From: Bradyrhizobium sp. DOA9
Lineage (GTDB): Bacteria > Pseudomonadota > Alphaproteobacteria > Rhizobiales > Xanthobacteraceae
Assembly: GCF_000617845.2 (NCBI RefSeq)
Contig: NZ_DF820425.1
Span: forward strand, 5,648,741-5,712,740
Length of the DNA: 64,000 nt
Direction: 5' to 3'
Shown here: positions 22,831 to 32,159 of the stretch, piece by piece
Layout: every line of letters starts with the position of its first letter
How positions within the stretch are numbered: position 1 is the stretch's first letter
Made by a program: the position numbers and the translations under genes
Notes under the pieces: generated by a model
What the model saw: the letters and a program-made list of their open reading frames with translations, nothing else
The model's database searches: none
Told to the model about the DNA's origin: nothing

Positions 22831-23938
22831 CACCGGCCGCCGGCGCATCGGTTACGTCAATCTTCCCGCGCAGTTCGAGGAAGAGCGTGCGGAAATCCTG
22901 CAGGCGGTCGAGGGCGTGTTCCAGCGCGGCGACTTCATCGGGGGCGCAGCGGTCGGGAAGCTCGAGGAGGAATTGTCCGCCTATCTCGGCTCACCGCATG
23001 TGGTGACGCTGAATTCCGGCACCGACGCGCTGATCCTCGCCATGCGGGCGCTCGACATCGGCCCCGGCGACGAGGTGATCACGCCGCCGAATTCGTTCGT
23101 GGCATCGACCGCCGCGATCATCGCGGTCGGCGCCACGCCGGTGTTCGCCGACGTGCTACCGGACCAGAACATCGATCCGGCCGCAGTCGAGGCCGCCGTC
23201 ACGCCGCGCACCAAGGCGATCATGCCGGTGCATCTGACCGGACGCATGGCCGACATGGCTCCGCTGATGGCAATCGCGGCCAAGCACGCGCTCGCCGTGA
23301 TCGAGGATAGCGCCCAGGCGGTCGGCTCGACCTATGACGGCCGGATGAGCGGCACCATCGGCACGTTCGGCTGCTTCTCCGCCCACCCCTTGAAGAATCT
23401 CAATGCCGCCGGCGATGCCGGTTTCCTCGTCACGGCCGACGCCGAGCTTGCCGCAAGAATCCGCCGGCTCCGCAATCACGGCCTGATCAACCGCAGCGAC
23501 GTCCAGGAATGGGGGATCGTGTCGCGGCTCGACACGCTGCAGGCCGAGGTGCTGCGCATCCGCCTGCGTCACCTTCCTTCCGTGATCGAACGCCGGCGGC
23601 GCAACGCCGCGCAATACCGCGCCGAGCTCGCCGGCCTGCCCCTGTTCATTCCGCCCTGCCGGAACATCGAGTTCAACACCTTCCACACTTTCGTGGTGCA
23701 GACCGAGCGTCGCAACGACTTCCAGAAATATCTTGCCGACAAGGGTGTCGAGACCGCGATCCATTATCCGGTCCCGATCCACCTGCAGCCGGCAGCGACC
23801 CATCTGGGCCATGGCCGCGGCGCGTTCCCGGTGACGGAACGGCAGGCGGACCAGATCCTCACGCTCCCCATCAACCAGTTCCTGTCGGCCGCCGACATCA
23901 GCTATATTTGCGCGACCGCCCGGGAGTATTTTGCATGA
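22820..23938 (+). CDS. DegT/DnrJ/EryC1/StrS-family aminotransferase (second copy)
   Basis: A 372-residue paralog of the preceding aminotransferase. I chose the ATG at 22820 (MDADTGRRRIGYVNLPAQF) rather than an upstream in-frame codon because it limits overlap with the previous gene to 11 bases. TLNSGTDALILAMRALDIG, VIEDSAQAVGSTYDGRMSG and FSAHPLKNLNAAGDAG (PLP lysine) mark an intact enzyme. It ends in an ATGA overlap with the oxygenase gene. Two adjacent but divergent copies suggest two amino groups, or two different keto-sugar substrates. Confidence 0.92.
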   Translation: MDADTGRRRIGYVNLPAQFEEERAEILQAVEGVFQRGDFIGGAAVGKLEEELSAYLGSPHVVTLNSGTDALILAMRALDIGPGDEVITPPNSFVASTAAIIAVGATPVFADVLPDQNIDPAAVEAAVTPRTKAIMPVHLTGRMADMAPLMAIAAKHALAVIEDSAQAVGSTYDGRMSGTIGTFGCFSAHPLKNLNAAGDAGFLVTADAELAARIRRLRNHGLINRSDVQEWGIVSRLDTLQAEVLRIRLRHLPSVIERRRRNAAQYRAELAGLPLFIPPCRNIEFNTFHTFVVQTERRNDFQKYLADKGVETAIHYPVPIHLQPAATHLGHGRGAFPVTERQADQILTLPINQFLSAADISYICATAREYFA

Positions 23939-24741
23939 CGGACACGGACTTCCTGCACGCCGACGAGCAGGCGCTGGCGCAACGCTTCATCGACGATGGC
24001 TTCGTCACCACCCCGGCCGACGATCGCGCCGGGCTCGACCGGATCCAGCGCCGCGCCGCCGAGCTCGCGGCGGACTATCTGAAGCTGCCGCACAGCAACG
24101 ATCCCTACGCGATGCTGGACACGATCCACACGCGGGTGAGCGTGGATGACCTCAACGGATTGCGGCTGCACGTCTTCAACGGCCTCAACGCCGAGCCCTG
24201 GTTCCGGCCGACCTATTTCCGCCTGGCGCGCTCGACGATCGAGACCATCGTCGGCAACGAGCTCTGCATGCAGCGCCGCGTCAATCTCAGCATCCAGCTT
24301 CCCGGCGACAGCTCCTCGCTGCTCGCCACCCATTCCGACGTCTGGTCGGGCGACTCGCCATTCGAGGTCGTGGTGTGGGTGCCGCTGGTCGACGTCCACC
24401 GCACCAAGTCGATGTATCTGCTGCCGCCGTCCCTGAACGGCGAGATGCAGGACCGCATGGCGGCCTTGCGCAGCGCCGAGGAGCTGTACAAGACCATCAA
24501 GCCGCACGCGACCTTCATCGAGATCCCCTACGGTCACGTCATGCTGTTCAACCAGACCCTGATGCACGGCAATCGCGTCAACGAGGAAGCCGGCACGCGC
24601 TGGAGCATGAACTGCCGCTTCAAGAGCATCATGTCGCCCTATGCGGACAAGCGCTTCGGCGAGTTCTTCGAGCCGATCCTGCTGCGCCCGGCAACCCGGG
24701 TCGGCATGCAGTACAAGCTGCCGGGAGGCTTTCATGGCTGA
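23935..24741 (+). CDS. 2OG-Fe(II) oxygenase of the sporadic carbohydrate cluster type
   Basis: A 268-residue protein resembling the phytanoyl-CoA dioxygenase fold and, in my recollection, the family named 'sporadic carbohydrate cluster 2OG-Fe(II) oxygenase'. Likely iron ligands are H133 and D135 in LATHSDVWSGDSP and H211 in TLMHGNRVN, with R222 in TRWSMNCRF contacting 2-oxoglutarate. It starts in an ATGA overlap with the aminotransferase and overlaps the next gene by 8 bases. It probably hydroxylates or oxidises a sugar intermediate; the substrate is unknown. Confidence 0.82.
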   Translation: MTDTDFLHADEQALAQRFIDDGFVTTPADDRAGLDRIQRRAAELAADYLKLPHSNDPYAMLDTIHTRVSVDDLNGLRLHVFNGLNAEPWFRPTYFRLARSTIETIVGNELCMQRRVNLSIQLPGDSSSLLATHSDVWSGDSPFEVVVWVPLVDVHRTKSMYLLPPSLNGEMQDRMAALRSAEELYKTIKPHATFIEIPYGHVMLFNQTLMHGNRVNEEAGTRWSMNCRFKSIMSPYADKRFGEFFEPILLRPATRVGMQYKLPGGFHG

Positions 24742-25126
24742 GCGGGCCGGACATCGCGGCTATATCGGCGTCAGGCCGTTGAACGGCAGCCGCACCCCGC
24801 AGCACGTCCAGAACATCGTGATCCGTGACTATGCGCGGCGCAAGAACCTGCACTACCTGCTGAGCGCCGCCGAGCACACCATGCCCGGCAGCTACATGGT
24901 GCTGGAAGACATCCTGGACGAGCTGCCGCAGCTGCGTGGGCTCATTCTCTACAGCATCTTCATGCTGCCGCCCGACGAGGCACGGCGGCGGCAGATCTAC
25001 GACCGCGTGCTGCGCGAGGGCTGCGACCTTCACGCCGCGGTCGAGGAGATCACGCTGTCGTCGCAGAAGGACATCCAGGCCATCGAGGACATCCTGCTCG
25101 TCAACAAGTTCGCGACCATCCTGTGA
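24734..25126 (+). CDS. Sporadic carbohydrate cluster protein, LIC12192-like
   Basis: A 130-residue soluble protein starting MAERAGHRGYIGVRPLNGSR, with RTPQHVQNIVIRDYARRKNL and LPQLRGLILYSIFMLPPDEA following. This matches the small family first noted in Leptospira carbohydrate clusters (LIC12192 family), which occurs with the 2OG oxygenase family above. No catalytic motif is evident to me, and the biochemical function of the family is, as far as I know, not established. Its start overlaps the oxygenase gene by 8 bases. Confidence 0.78.
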   Translation: MAERAGHRGYIGVRPLNGSRTPQHVQNIVIRDYARRKNLHYLLSAAEHTMPGSYMVLEDILDELPQLRGLILYSIFMLPPDEARRRQIYDRVLREGCDLHAAVEEITLSSQKDIQAIEDILLVNKFATIL

Positions 25127-25151
25127 CGATGCCGCGGACCGGTTGGCCCCC

Positions 25152-25817
25152 ATGACCGAGATCAACCTGCTCCAGCCGATGCACGCATCGACGAGGCGGG
25201 ACTACGTCCAGCGCGTGGTCGAGCACGACAAGGCGGAATCCGCCACGGTGGCGCGGCAATGGGGACGCGACTATTGGGACGGCGACCGGCGCTACGGCTA
25301 CGGCGGCTATCGCTACGATGGGCGGTGGCGCCCGCTGGCCCAGACCCTGATCGATCGCTACGGCATCAAGCCGGGCATGAGCGTGCTCGACGTCGGCTGC
25401 GGCAAGGGCTACCTGCTCTACGAGTTCACCCAGCTGGTCCCCGACCTCAGGATCGCCGGCATCGACATCTCCGAATATGGCATCGCCAATGCCAAGGAGG
25501 AGGTGCGGCCGCATCTGAAGGTCGGCAGCGCCGTCGCTCTCCCCTACCCCGACCACAGCTTCGATCTCGTGGTCTCGCTCGGCGTATTGCACAACCTTCC
25601 GCTCGAGGACGTGTTCCGCGCGGTGCCCGAGATCGAGCGCGTCGGACGCGGCGCCTCGAAATATCTGATGGTCGAATCCTTCCGCAACGAGCGCGAGAAG
25701 GCCAATCTGCTTTACTGGCAGCTCACCTGCCTGAGCTTCCACGGCCCGCAGACGTGGGCCTGGATCTACGACAAATGCGGGTATCGGGGCGACCATGGGT
25801 TCATCTTCTTCGAATGA
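25152..25817 (+). CDS. Class I SAM-dependent methyltransferase
   Basis: A 221-residue methyltransferase with motif I SVLDVGCGKGYLLYEF near residues 77-92, the acidic D of GIDISEYGIANAK near residue 106, and VSLGVLHNLPLEDVF in the motif IV region. The N-terminus (WGRDYWDGDRRYGYGGYRYD) resembles a group often found beside carbohydrate cluster proteins. It could O- or N-methylate the sugar made by the preceding enzymes. It overlaps the next gene by 23 bases. Confidence 0.85.
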   Translation: MTEINLLQPMHASTRRDYVQRVVEHDKAESATVARQWGRDYWDGDRRYGYGGYRYDGRWRPLAQTLIDRYGIKPGMSVLDVGCGKGYLLYEFTQLVPDLRIAGIDISEYGIANAKEEVRPHLKVGSAVALPYPDHSFDLVVSLGVLHNLPLEDVFRAVPEIERVGRGASKYLMVESFRNEREKANLLYWQLTCLSFHGPQTWAWIYDKCGYRGDHGFIFFE

Positions 25818-26370
25818 AGCAGGCCGGCGCCGGCCGACCTCGCTGCGCGCGCAAAATCCGGAAGTGTACTATTCGGACGATGCCATCGTCACCGCGGACG
25901 ATGCCACGATCGCGGAGCTGAAGCGCATCGCCGCCGGCAACCCGCGCCTGCGCAGCCGGCTGTGCACGCATCCCGATCCCGCATCAAGCCTGCACGAGAT
26001 GCTGATCGTGCATCATCGCGAGGCCTATGTGCGGCCGCACAAGCACCTCGGCAAACCTGAATCGTTCCACGTGATCGAGGGCACCGCGCAGGTCGTGATC
26101 TTCGAGGATGACGGCCGCATTCGCGAAGTGCTCGAGATGGCGCCGTACGGTCAGGGCAAGCGCTGCTACTACCGCATGCCCGAAAAGGTCTTCCACTCGA
26201 TCCTGATCACCTCGGAATGGCTGGTGTTCCACGAAACCACTGCCGGCCCGTTCGATCCCTCCCGCACGGCGTTTCCCGACTGGGCGCCTGACGGCAGCGA
26301 TGCCGCCGCGGTGCAGGACTACGTCACGAGAACCGGTGCGCTCGCCGCGGAGCATCTGGCGAAACAATAG
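25795..26370 (+). CDS. WbuC-family cupin metalloprotein
   Basis: A 191-residue cupin with MLIVHHREAYVRPHKHLG supplying metal-binding histidines, followed by ESFHVIEGTAQVVIFEDDG and the second histidine set near KVFHSILI. This is the pattern of the WbuC family, found in many O-antigen clusters without a settled function. The ATG at 25795 overlaps the methyltransferase gene by 23 bases; a later in-frame start is possible because the first 20 residues are low-complexity and poorly conserved in appearance. Confidence 0.8.
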   Translation: MGSSSSNEAGRRRPTSLRAQNPEVYYSDDAIVTADDATIAELKRIAAGNPRLRSRLCTHPDPASSLHEMLIVHHREAYVRPHKHLGKPESFHVIEGTAQVVIFEDDGRIREVLEMAPYGQGKRCYYRMPEKVFHSILITSEWLVFHETTAGPFDPSRTAFPDWAPDGSDAAAVQDYVTRTGALAAEHLAKQ

Positions 26371-26431
26371 ATTCCGACCACTTTCGCCGCTCGACGAGCG
26401 CGCCGTGAATGACAGAGGACGACACCAGCCG

Positions 26432-27412
26432 ATGAAGCGGCCTGCAAAAGCACTGGTGACGACGGCCAAGTTCGCCGTTTCGATCGGTATCCTCGTGTTG
26501 TTGCTGCGGGCCCAGGATTTGTCGTCCCTGAAGGCCGATCTTCTCGCCGTCAGATTGGACATGCTGGCGCTTGCCGTGCTGCTGCTGTTTGCTCAGACCA
26601 TCGTGCTCTGCCACCGCTGGATCCTGATACTCCGCGCCATGAACGTGTCGCTCGAGTGGATGGCAGGCTGGAGGATTCTCATGGTCAGCACCTTTTTCAA
26701 TCAGGTGCTGCCCGCGGGCGGTGATGCCGTCCGCATCTGGATGCTGCGGCGGCGTGGCGTGCAATGGTCGCCAACCATCAGCAGCATCGTGGCCGATCGC
26801 TTTCTGGCGCTGCTTGCCCTCGGTCTCATCGTGCTGGCGGGAATGCCACTTCTGCTGCCTCGCGTCCGCGACAACTCGCTCCTTTTCGCGATCCTGGCCG
26901 TTCTGGCGGCAGCTTGTCTCGGCGCAATCGCTCTGGTGACGCTCGATCGGTGGCCACCGCGCTTGATCGCGGCCGTGCCGGCCAAGGTCGTGCAATTCGC
27001 GATGCTCGTCAGGGCGCCGTTGCTGGCACCCGAGGGGCGAGCCATGTTGATCGCGTCAGCCATCGTCGTCCACCTGATCACCGTCGCGACCTGCTATGTC
27101 CTCGCCATCGGATTGGACGCGCCTCTCTCCGCGCTCGACGCCTTCGTGCTTGTCCCACTCGTCATCCTGTCATCCGCGGTCCCCATCTCGATCGGAGGCT
27201 GGGGCGTGCGCGAAGGCGCGATGGTCGCTGCGCTTGGTCTGGCCGGAATCGCGTCCGACAAGGCGCTTGCAGTATCGGTTTTACTGGGTCTTGGCGGCCT
27301 GATCGTCGGCCTGTTCGGCGGACTGGTTTGGCTGATCGCGCCGGAGCGCGCCAGCTTCAACGCCGACCGGGCGCGGGCCATCGCCGAACGAACTGATGTC
27401 GCGCCGGTCTAG
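26432..27412 (+). CDS. Flippase-like membrane protein (lysylphosphatidylglycerol synthase TM family), second copy
   Basis: A 326-residue polytopic membrane protein paralogous to the product of 12773-13789. Both share WMAGWRILM/WLAGWRILM, FFNQVLP and the C-terminal GGWGVREGAMVAALGLAG. Compared with its paralog it lacks two residues in the central motif (PAGGDA versus PSSVGGDA). The ATG at 26432 is used here; a GTG at 26405 would add nine residues. Its stop directly abuts the ATG of the next gene. It may move or modify a lipid-linked intermediate. Confidence 0.84.
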   Translation: MKRPAKALVTTAKFAVSIGILVLLLRAQDLSSLKADLLAVRLDMLALAVLLLFAQTIVLCHRWILILRAMNVSLEWMAGWRILMVSTFFNQVLPAGGDAVRIWMLRRRGVQWSPTISSIVADRFLALLALGLIVLAGMPLLLPRVRDNSLLFAILAVLAAACLGAIALVTLDRWPPRLIAAVPAKVVQFAMLVRAPLLAPEGRAMLIASAIVVHLITVATCYVLAIGLDAPLSALDAFVLVPLVILSSAVPISIGGWGVREGAMVAALGLAGIASDKALAVSVLLGLGGLIVGLFGGLVWLIAPERASFNADRARAIAERTDVAPV

Positions 27413-29707
27413 ATGAGTAACCCCGGACAAGATCAAACGATGATGGCTGGCGCGGTGCGTTTGCGTGCCATCATCGAGACGTGGTGGCCGCGCGTCCTAG
27501 CCTTGGTGCCCGCAGTACTTTCCATATGGTTTGTGAACCGAACCGGCACCTACCGTACCCTGTTGTTCGACGGTGGCTGGACGACACGATTTTATGTCCT
27601 CGCCTGGATCGTTCTGACGCCTTATCTCGGCTGGCTCATCATGGCGACCGGACGTGTGACGTTCTCGCTCATCAAGCACGAGGCCACTCAGCGCGTCGAC
27701 GAGTTCTTTGTCGGCGCGGCCACGCTCATCCTGACGGGATTTGGACTCGGCGCTCTTTCCATCCTGTACCCGCAAATCGTTCTCGGATTTGCGACCGCGG
27801 TTCTGCTATGGGATAGCCGCGACTTGAGGAAGCCGCGGAAACTCGCGGTGACTTTGCCGCTGGTCGCAACATCGTTGCTGGGTCTTTGGCTGCTGGCAAC
27901 GGTGTTCCTCGATCGCGCTGTCATACCTGACGTCGTTTCGACCGACGTTCAGCAGCTTTACGCTCCTTATCTTGCAGAGGTCGCGAGAAATCACAGCATC
28001 TGGCTCGCAGCCGACAATCCCATCTTTTCCGACTTCGAGATCGGCCACGGAAATGGGCTGCATCTGATCATGGCGACGTTTCTGCCGCCCCATGTCGCCC
28101 AGATCATTTCGTTTCTCTACTTCGTCGGCATCGGTGCGGTCATTTTCGAGCTCGCCCGCACGCTGGTACCCTTGCGCACACTTGGGCGACGATGGGAAGA
28201 CGCGGCGCCCTCGATTGCGCTCGGCTTTGCGATTCTCGCTCTCGCGTCAGACCCCGGCCCCCAGATCATGGAGTTCGGAAAGTACCATCTCCAAACTGCA
28301 GCGTTCCTTCTCTATTTTCTGCTGATCGTTGTTCGACCTTCCAAAGGGCAGGACAAGCTGTCCGCCAGCCTCTGCGGCCTTGCTCTCGCCGCCTCCTATC
28401 CATTGTTCGCAGCGTTTGCCTTTCTAATATCCGGCGTGGGAGTGCTCACCAAAGCGCTTCAACGAGATTGGCGAGGGCTCGCTACGAGCGTGGCGCTAGG
28501 GTCGGGCGCGGTGGCGGGCTGCATGGTCGCCTTTGGAGTCAACTATCTCTATCTGGGAATTCCGGCGACCAATCCCTATTCAATCTTCCGGCACGTCGTA
28601 TCGGTTGACCGTTTTTCGCACTTCGGCAGCCTCGATATTCTCGATTATTTTGTGGTGGCCCAATCAATCGGCGTGAGCGACTTTTCCATTGAAGGAGGAC
28701 TGCTCGTCGCGTTCAGGCAGATGAAGGCGATTATTCGCAGCGCAGCCCTTCTCGCCATGACATGTTGCGTTGTCGCTTTCCTGGACTCGAAGCTGTTTCC
28801 CAATCGTTCCGGTCACCCAAAATCATGGCCGCCGCTCAACGTAGCGGCACCGTTCATCCTCATCGCCTATCTCGTCACCGTCCGATCTCTCGACGCAACG
28901 TTGAAAATTCCGAGTCTGATAAGACTATCCATTCATGTCCACGCCCTGACCCCCGTTGTGGTCATCGCGATCGCTTTTGCGGGACTGACAATCGTGTGGC
29001 GGTTGGCACCGACTTGGTTCACCGGTCGTACCGCTCCGCATCTGGCGTTTTTGGCGCTCTTTTTCCTTTGCGCGTCGACGGTGTATTGGTTTCCTTGGCA
29101 AAGCTTCAAGAGCGACGGTGCCGTCCGTTTCGTGACAGGACGTCCCCTCAATCAAATGCCTCGCGTCAGCCTGAACTGGCAGCGCTGTGACGAGTTGCAG
29201 CAATCGACGGGTTCTGAGCGTATTCTACCCCTCAACGGCTATCGCGCGATGGTGCCCTGCTATTTCTCGCCCCTCCTGACGCGAGGCAAGATCATTCATA
29301 CCTATCAGAGCGATGTCGCCCGCGATTTCAAGAAGATCGCGCTGGGGACCGCCGAGACGGCAGAAGCCGCGCTTCGCGCGTTGGGAGTTGATCTTTTTTA
29401 TGTCCAGAAGGAGAACTGCGATTTTTGGCTCAATGGGTTCTCCGACCTTTTTCAGAAAGACGAGTTGGCGAGGCGTTTTGCCGTTCGCGCCGACACGCCC
29501 GACTACTGGCTATTGTCATGGAAGAATGGCGATCAGGCGCTGAGTCCGGAGGCTGAGGCCGAAATCTCGGCACTCAGGACGAGATCAAAAGAAATATACC
29601 GGGAGGCTTACGGTGTGGAGCCATTTGAGGTGGTCAAGCACCGCCTGTCATTGGACGGCAAGCGTACCAATCCCGAGCGTCTCGATCAGTTATCCAAATG
29701 CCGCTGA
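27413..29707 (+). CDS. Large polytopic membrane protein, uncharacterised (first of a tandem pair)
   Basis: A 764-residue protein with many hydrophobic segments over the first 560 residues and a soluble C-terminal region of about 200 residues (from about RFVTGRPLNQMPRV). I do not recognise a named family; the layout resembles GT-C-fold glycosyltransferases or O-antigen modification proteins. It is homologous along its length to the next gene product, sharing NYLYLGIPATNPYSIF / NQIYLGIAEVNPIGVF and a matching C-terminal domain with LFYVQKENCDFW / AFYIERDRLDFW. The ATG directly follows the preceding stop, so translation is probably coupled. Confidence 0.8.
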   Translation: MSNPGQDQTMMAGAVRLRAIIETWWPRVLALVPAVLSIWFVNRTGTYRTLLFDGGWTTRFYVLAWIVLTPYLGWLIMATGRVTFSLIKHEATQRVDEFFVGAATLILTGFGLGALSILYPQIVLGFATAVLLWDSRDLRKPRKLAVTLPLVATSLLGLWLLATVFLDRAVIPDVVSTDVQQLYAPYLAEVARNHSIWLAADNPIFSDFEIGHGNGLHLIMATFLPPHVAQIISFLYFVGIGAVIFELARTLVPLRTLGRRWEDAAPSIALGFAILALASDPGPQIMEFGKYHLQTAAFLLYFLLIVVRPSKGQDKLSASLCGLALAASYPLFAAFAFLISGVGVLTKALQRDWRGLATSVALGSGAVAGCMVAFGVNYLYLGIPATNPYSIFRHVVSVDRFSHFGSLDILDYFVVAQSIGVSDFSIEGGLLVAFRQMKAIIRSAALLAMTCCVVAFLDSKLFPNRSGHPKSWPPLNVAAPFILIAYLVTVRSLDATLKIPSLIRLSIHVHALTPVVVIAIAFAGLTIVWRLAPTWFTGRTAPHLAFLALFFLCASTVYWFPWQSFKSDGAVRFVTGRPLNQMPRVSLNWQRCDELQQSTGSERILPLNGYRAMVPCYFSPLLTRGKIIHTYQSDVARDFKKIALGTAETAEAALRALGVDLFYVQKENCDFWLNGFSDLFQKDELARRFAVRADTPDYWLLSWKNGDQALSPEAEAEISALRTRSKEIYREAYGVEPFEVVKHRLSLDGKRTNPERLDQLSKCR

Positions 29708-29719
29708 GGTGTTGCCGAT

Positions 29720-31987
29720 TTGACAACGGAAAGCGATCCTCCGCGGAAACTCCACATGCGCTTCGCTAAACGCTGGTCTTGGAGCAACACACGTTGGGAC
29801 GCCGGCGCGCGCGCCGGCTTGATGACAGCTCCATTCCTCGTTGCGGCGCTGGGCTTGCTGGTGAAGGTTCCTCCCGACGTCCAGTTCTTCAGCGGCGGCC
29901 CCTTGGTCCTCTGGAACAGCCTATGTCTAGCTGTCCTCGCTCCCTACGTGGGTGTTGCGTTTGTCGGAATGGGGGCCCTGCTCGTTTACCCGCCCGACGA
30001 AGGTAACGACCTCGATGCGGCTGATCTGCTGGTACTGCAGTTCTTCGGCGGCGCTGCTCTGTGCGTCCTGATCGGCGTTTGCCTCGGTGCGGCGGGATTG
30101 CTGTTCCCGTGGATCACCATCCCATTCTTGACGGGCATCGTCGCCTGGCAGCTTGCACATCCATCGCGCGGCCGTTGGATACCATCTACGGCAGCCGAGT
30201 GGCTGCTGGTCGGACTGATCGGTTTATCGGCTATTGTGCTTCTGCTCATGAAGGGCGTCGTGCTCGACGCGACCCGCGGCGATATCCCGCAACTTTATCT
30301 TCCGCTTCTAGCCGACCTGCAGAATCGCCACACCCTCTGGCTCGATCCCGAACAGCCAAAGCTATTCTGGTTCTTGCTCGGCCGCGGCCACGGAGCCGAC
30401 ATGTTGCTTGTGAGCTTCGGTGGCCCGATGGCTCATCAAATCCTCTCCGTCGTTTATTTGCTGTCAATCACGGCGTTGGTCCATCGCGTCGCCGCTCGGC
30501 TGACGACGGGCTGGATATTGCCGGGCTGCGCGGCGCTGATCGCAATGTGGTCGAGCTTTATCGGCGTGGAAACCGGACGCTTTCACTACGAGACGGGCGC
30601 CCTCCTCCTGTTCGTGTGTTGGGCTGGGCTGCTCTATGCCACGACAAACGCCCGTGTGGTCTTCCGCGCCTTGGTGCCGGCCGTGATGTCCATCGCGATC
30701 ATGGTTCCCCAGGCAGCTATCATCGCTGCGGCATTCTTGATGGCGGGGGCAGCAGCCGGCTGGTTAGCTCATGGCCCACGCGGCATCGTGCGGCCGCTGG
30801 GAGTTGCCGCAATCGGTGTTGTCACGGCAGCTCTTAGCCTTCTGGTCAACCAGATCTATCTCGGCATCGCCGAGGTCAATCCGATCGGCGTCTTCATGCC
30901 GCTCATGAACGTGGAGCGCTTTCGTCAGATCTCGAGTTTGGATCTCATGGTCTACGTGAACAACGCGCAAGGCATCAAGTATGCGGGATTCTCGATACGC
31001 GACATCGTGGCCGCTGCGGAACGCTTCCAGGCGGTGCTATCGAGCCTTTTCCTTGCGGGCAATTTTTGGACGTACCCGGCTTTCATTGTCGCATGCGCCG
31101 CTGTGCTCGACGTACGGCGCCCCCGGGACACGGGCCCTTTCATCGCAGGTCTCGGTCTAGCCCTGCTCGCCATAATTTCTCTCATCACTCTCACTTCACA
31201 TGGAAGCCTGGAGCGCATGCTGGCCTTTCGATCGGTCGCGACTCCGCTCATTGCCGTTTCACTGATAGTGGCTCTTGCCGACATCTTTCGGCGACACAAA
31301 TTGCAAGACCGTTTTGCCTCCCTGCCTTCGGCGATCGTTGCAATCGCTTTGGCGGCCCTCGTCGCAACGGTGGTTGCAAGGTCGCAGGGCGAGATAACTC
31401 GGGGGCGCCTGGAGGGTGCTCTGGCGTTTGTCACCGGGCGCATCGGGCTGGTAGGCACCTCGCCGTCATTTGACGATCTAGACCCGCGTCGCTGCGGGGA
31501 GGTTTCGCGCCACGTCCCGTCCGGCTGGCGCATCCTGCCCGTCAATTCCGCCTTGCGCTTTCTCCCGACCTGCGCCGAATCCCCTCTCCTGCCATCCGGT
31601 CGGGTGATCGATACTCTGCACCCGGCGTTCCTGCCCGACTATGGAGATGTTCTGCTCGGGCCAACCCAAATCAGCATTGCGGCTTTGCGCCGGCACGATG
31701 TGAACGCCTTTTACATCGAGCGCGATAGGTTGGACTTTTGGGCGCAGGGGCAAAGCCCGCTTTTTGATTCAGATAGCATCCAGCGCAATCTGGATGTGCT
31801 CCACGTCGGAGCCGATTACATATTGCTGACGTGGAAGGGTCTTGGCGTCCAGATCAGCGACACGCAGGTTGCAGCGATCACCGAGCTACGGAACCGCAGC
31901 CGCGTGACGGAAGGAAGCAAGGATTATTGGGCTGGTATCGCAGCACTCGCCACATGGCGATCCCGGCAAGACTCGATCCGGAAGTGA
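29720..31987 (+). CDS. Large polytopic membrane protein, uncharacterised (second of a tandem pair)
   Basis: A 755-residue paralog of the previous protein, with about a dozen hydrophobic helices followed by a soluble C-terminal domain. I start it at TTG 29720, which has GAGG about 10 bases upstream; an ATG at 29756 (MRFAKRWSW) is a fair alternative that drops 12 residues. Shared landmarks with its neighbour include the central FHYETGALLLFVCW segment and the region ALAFVTGRIGLVG. Function is unknown; tandem arrangement suggests related but distinct glycolipid substrates or a heteromer. Confidence 0.78.
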   Translation: MTTESDPPRKLHMRFAKRWSWSNTRWDAGARAGLMTAPFLVAALGLLVKVPPDVQFFSGGPLVLWNSLCLAVLAPYVGVAFVGMGALLVYPPDEGNDLDAADLLVLQFFGGAALCVLIGVCLGAAGLLFPWITIPFLTGIVAWQLAHPSRGRWIPSTAAEWLLVGLIGLSAIVLLLMKGVVLDATRGDIPQLYLPLLADLQNRHTLWLDPEQPKLFWFLLGRGHGADMLLVSFGGPMAHQILSVVYLLSITALVHRVAARLTTGWILPGCAALIAMWSSFIGVETGRFHYETGALLLFVCWAGLLYATTNARVVFRALVPAVMSIAIMVPQAAIIAAAFLMAGAAAGWLAHGPRGIVRPLGVAAIGVVTAALSLLVNQIYLGIAEVNPIGVFMPLMNVERFRQISSLDLMVYVNNAQGIKYAGFSIRDIVAAAERFQAVLSSLFLAGNFWTYPAFIVACAAVLDVRRPRDTGPFIAGLGLALLAIISLITLTSHGSLERMLAFRSVATPLIAVSLIVALADIFRRHKLQDRFASLPSAIVAIALAALVATVVARSQGEITRGRLEGALAFVTGRIGLVGTSPSFDDLDPRRCGEVSRHVPSGWRILPVNSALRFLPTCAESPLLPSGRVIDTLHPAFLPDYGDVLLGPTQISIAALRRHDVNAFYIERDRLDFWAQGQSPLFDSDSIQRNLDVLHVGADYILLTWKGLGVQISDTQVAAITELRNRSRVTEGSKDYWAGIAALATWRSRQDSIRK

Positions 31988-32159
31988 GCCGACGCTGTTC
32001 TCGCAAGCCCCTCTGCAATGCCCGCAGACGGTGTGCAACCCAACTTATCAATTGAGGTACAAGCTGGGGCCCTATATAGCCCTATATTGACTACCAGCCG
32101 CGGGCCGTAGTCGCCCGATACGCCGATTTCAGACCCGCTCCTTCCAAAGAGTTGAAGCC
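31988..32159 (+). promoter_or_regulatory. Probable promoter region of the second half of the cluster
   Basis: This 172-bp gap is the first sizeable break in the plus-strand operon. It contains an AT-rich stretch near 32070-32090 with two CCCTATAT units in tandem (CCCTATATAGCCCTATATTG), a plausible -10 neighbourhood for the 32160 gene. No regulator site is identified. Confidence 0.4.
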
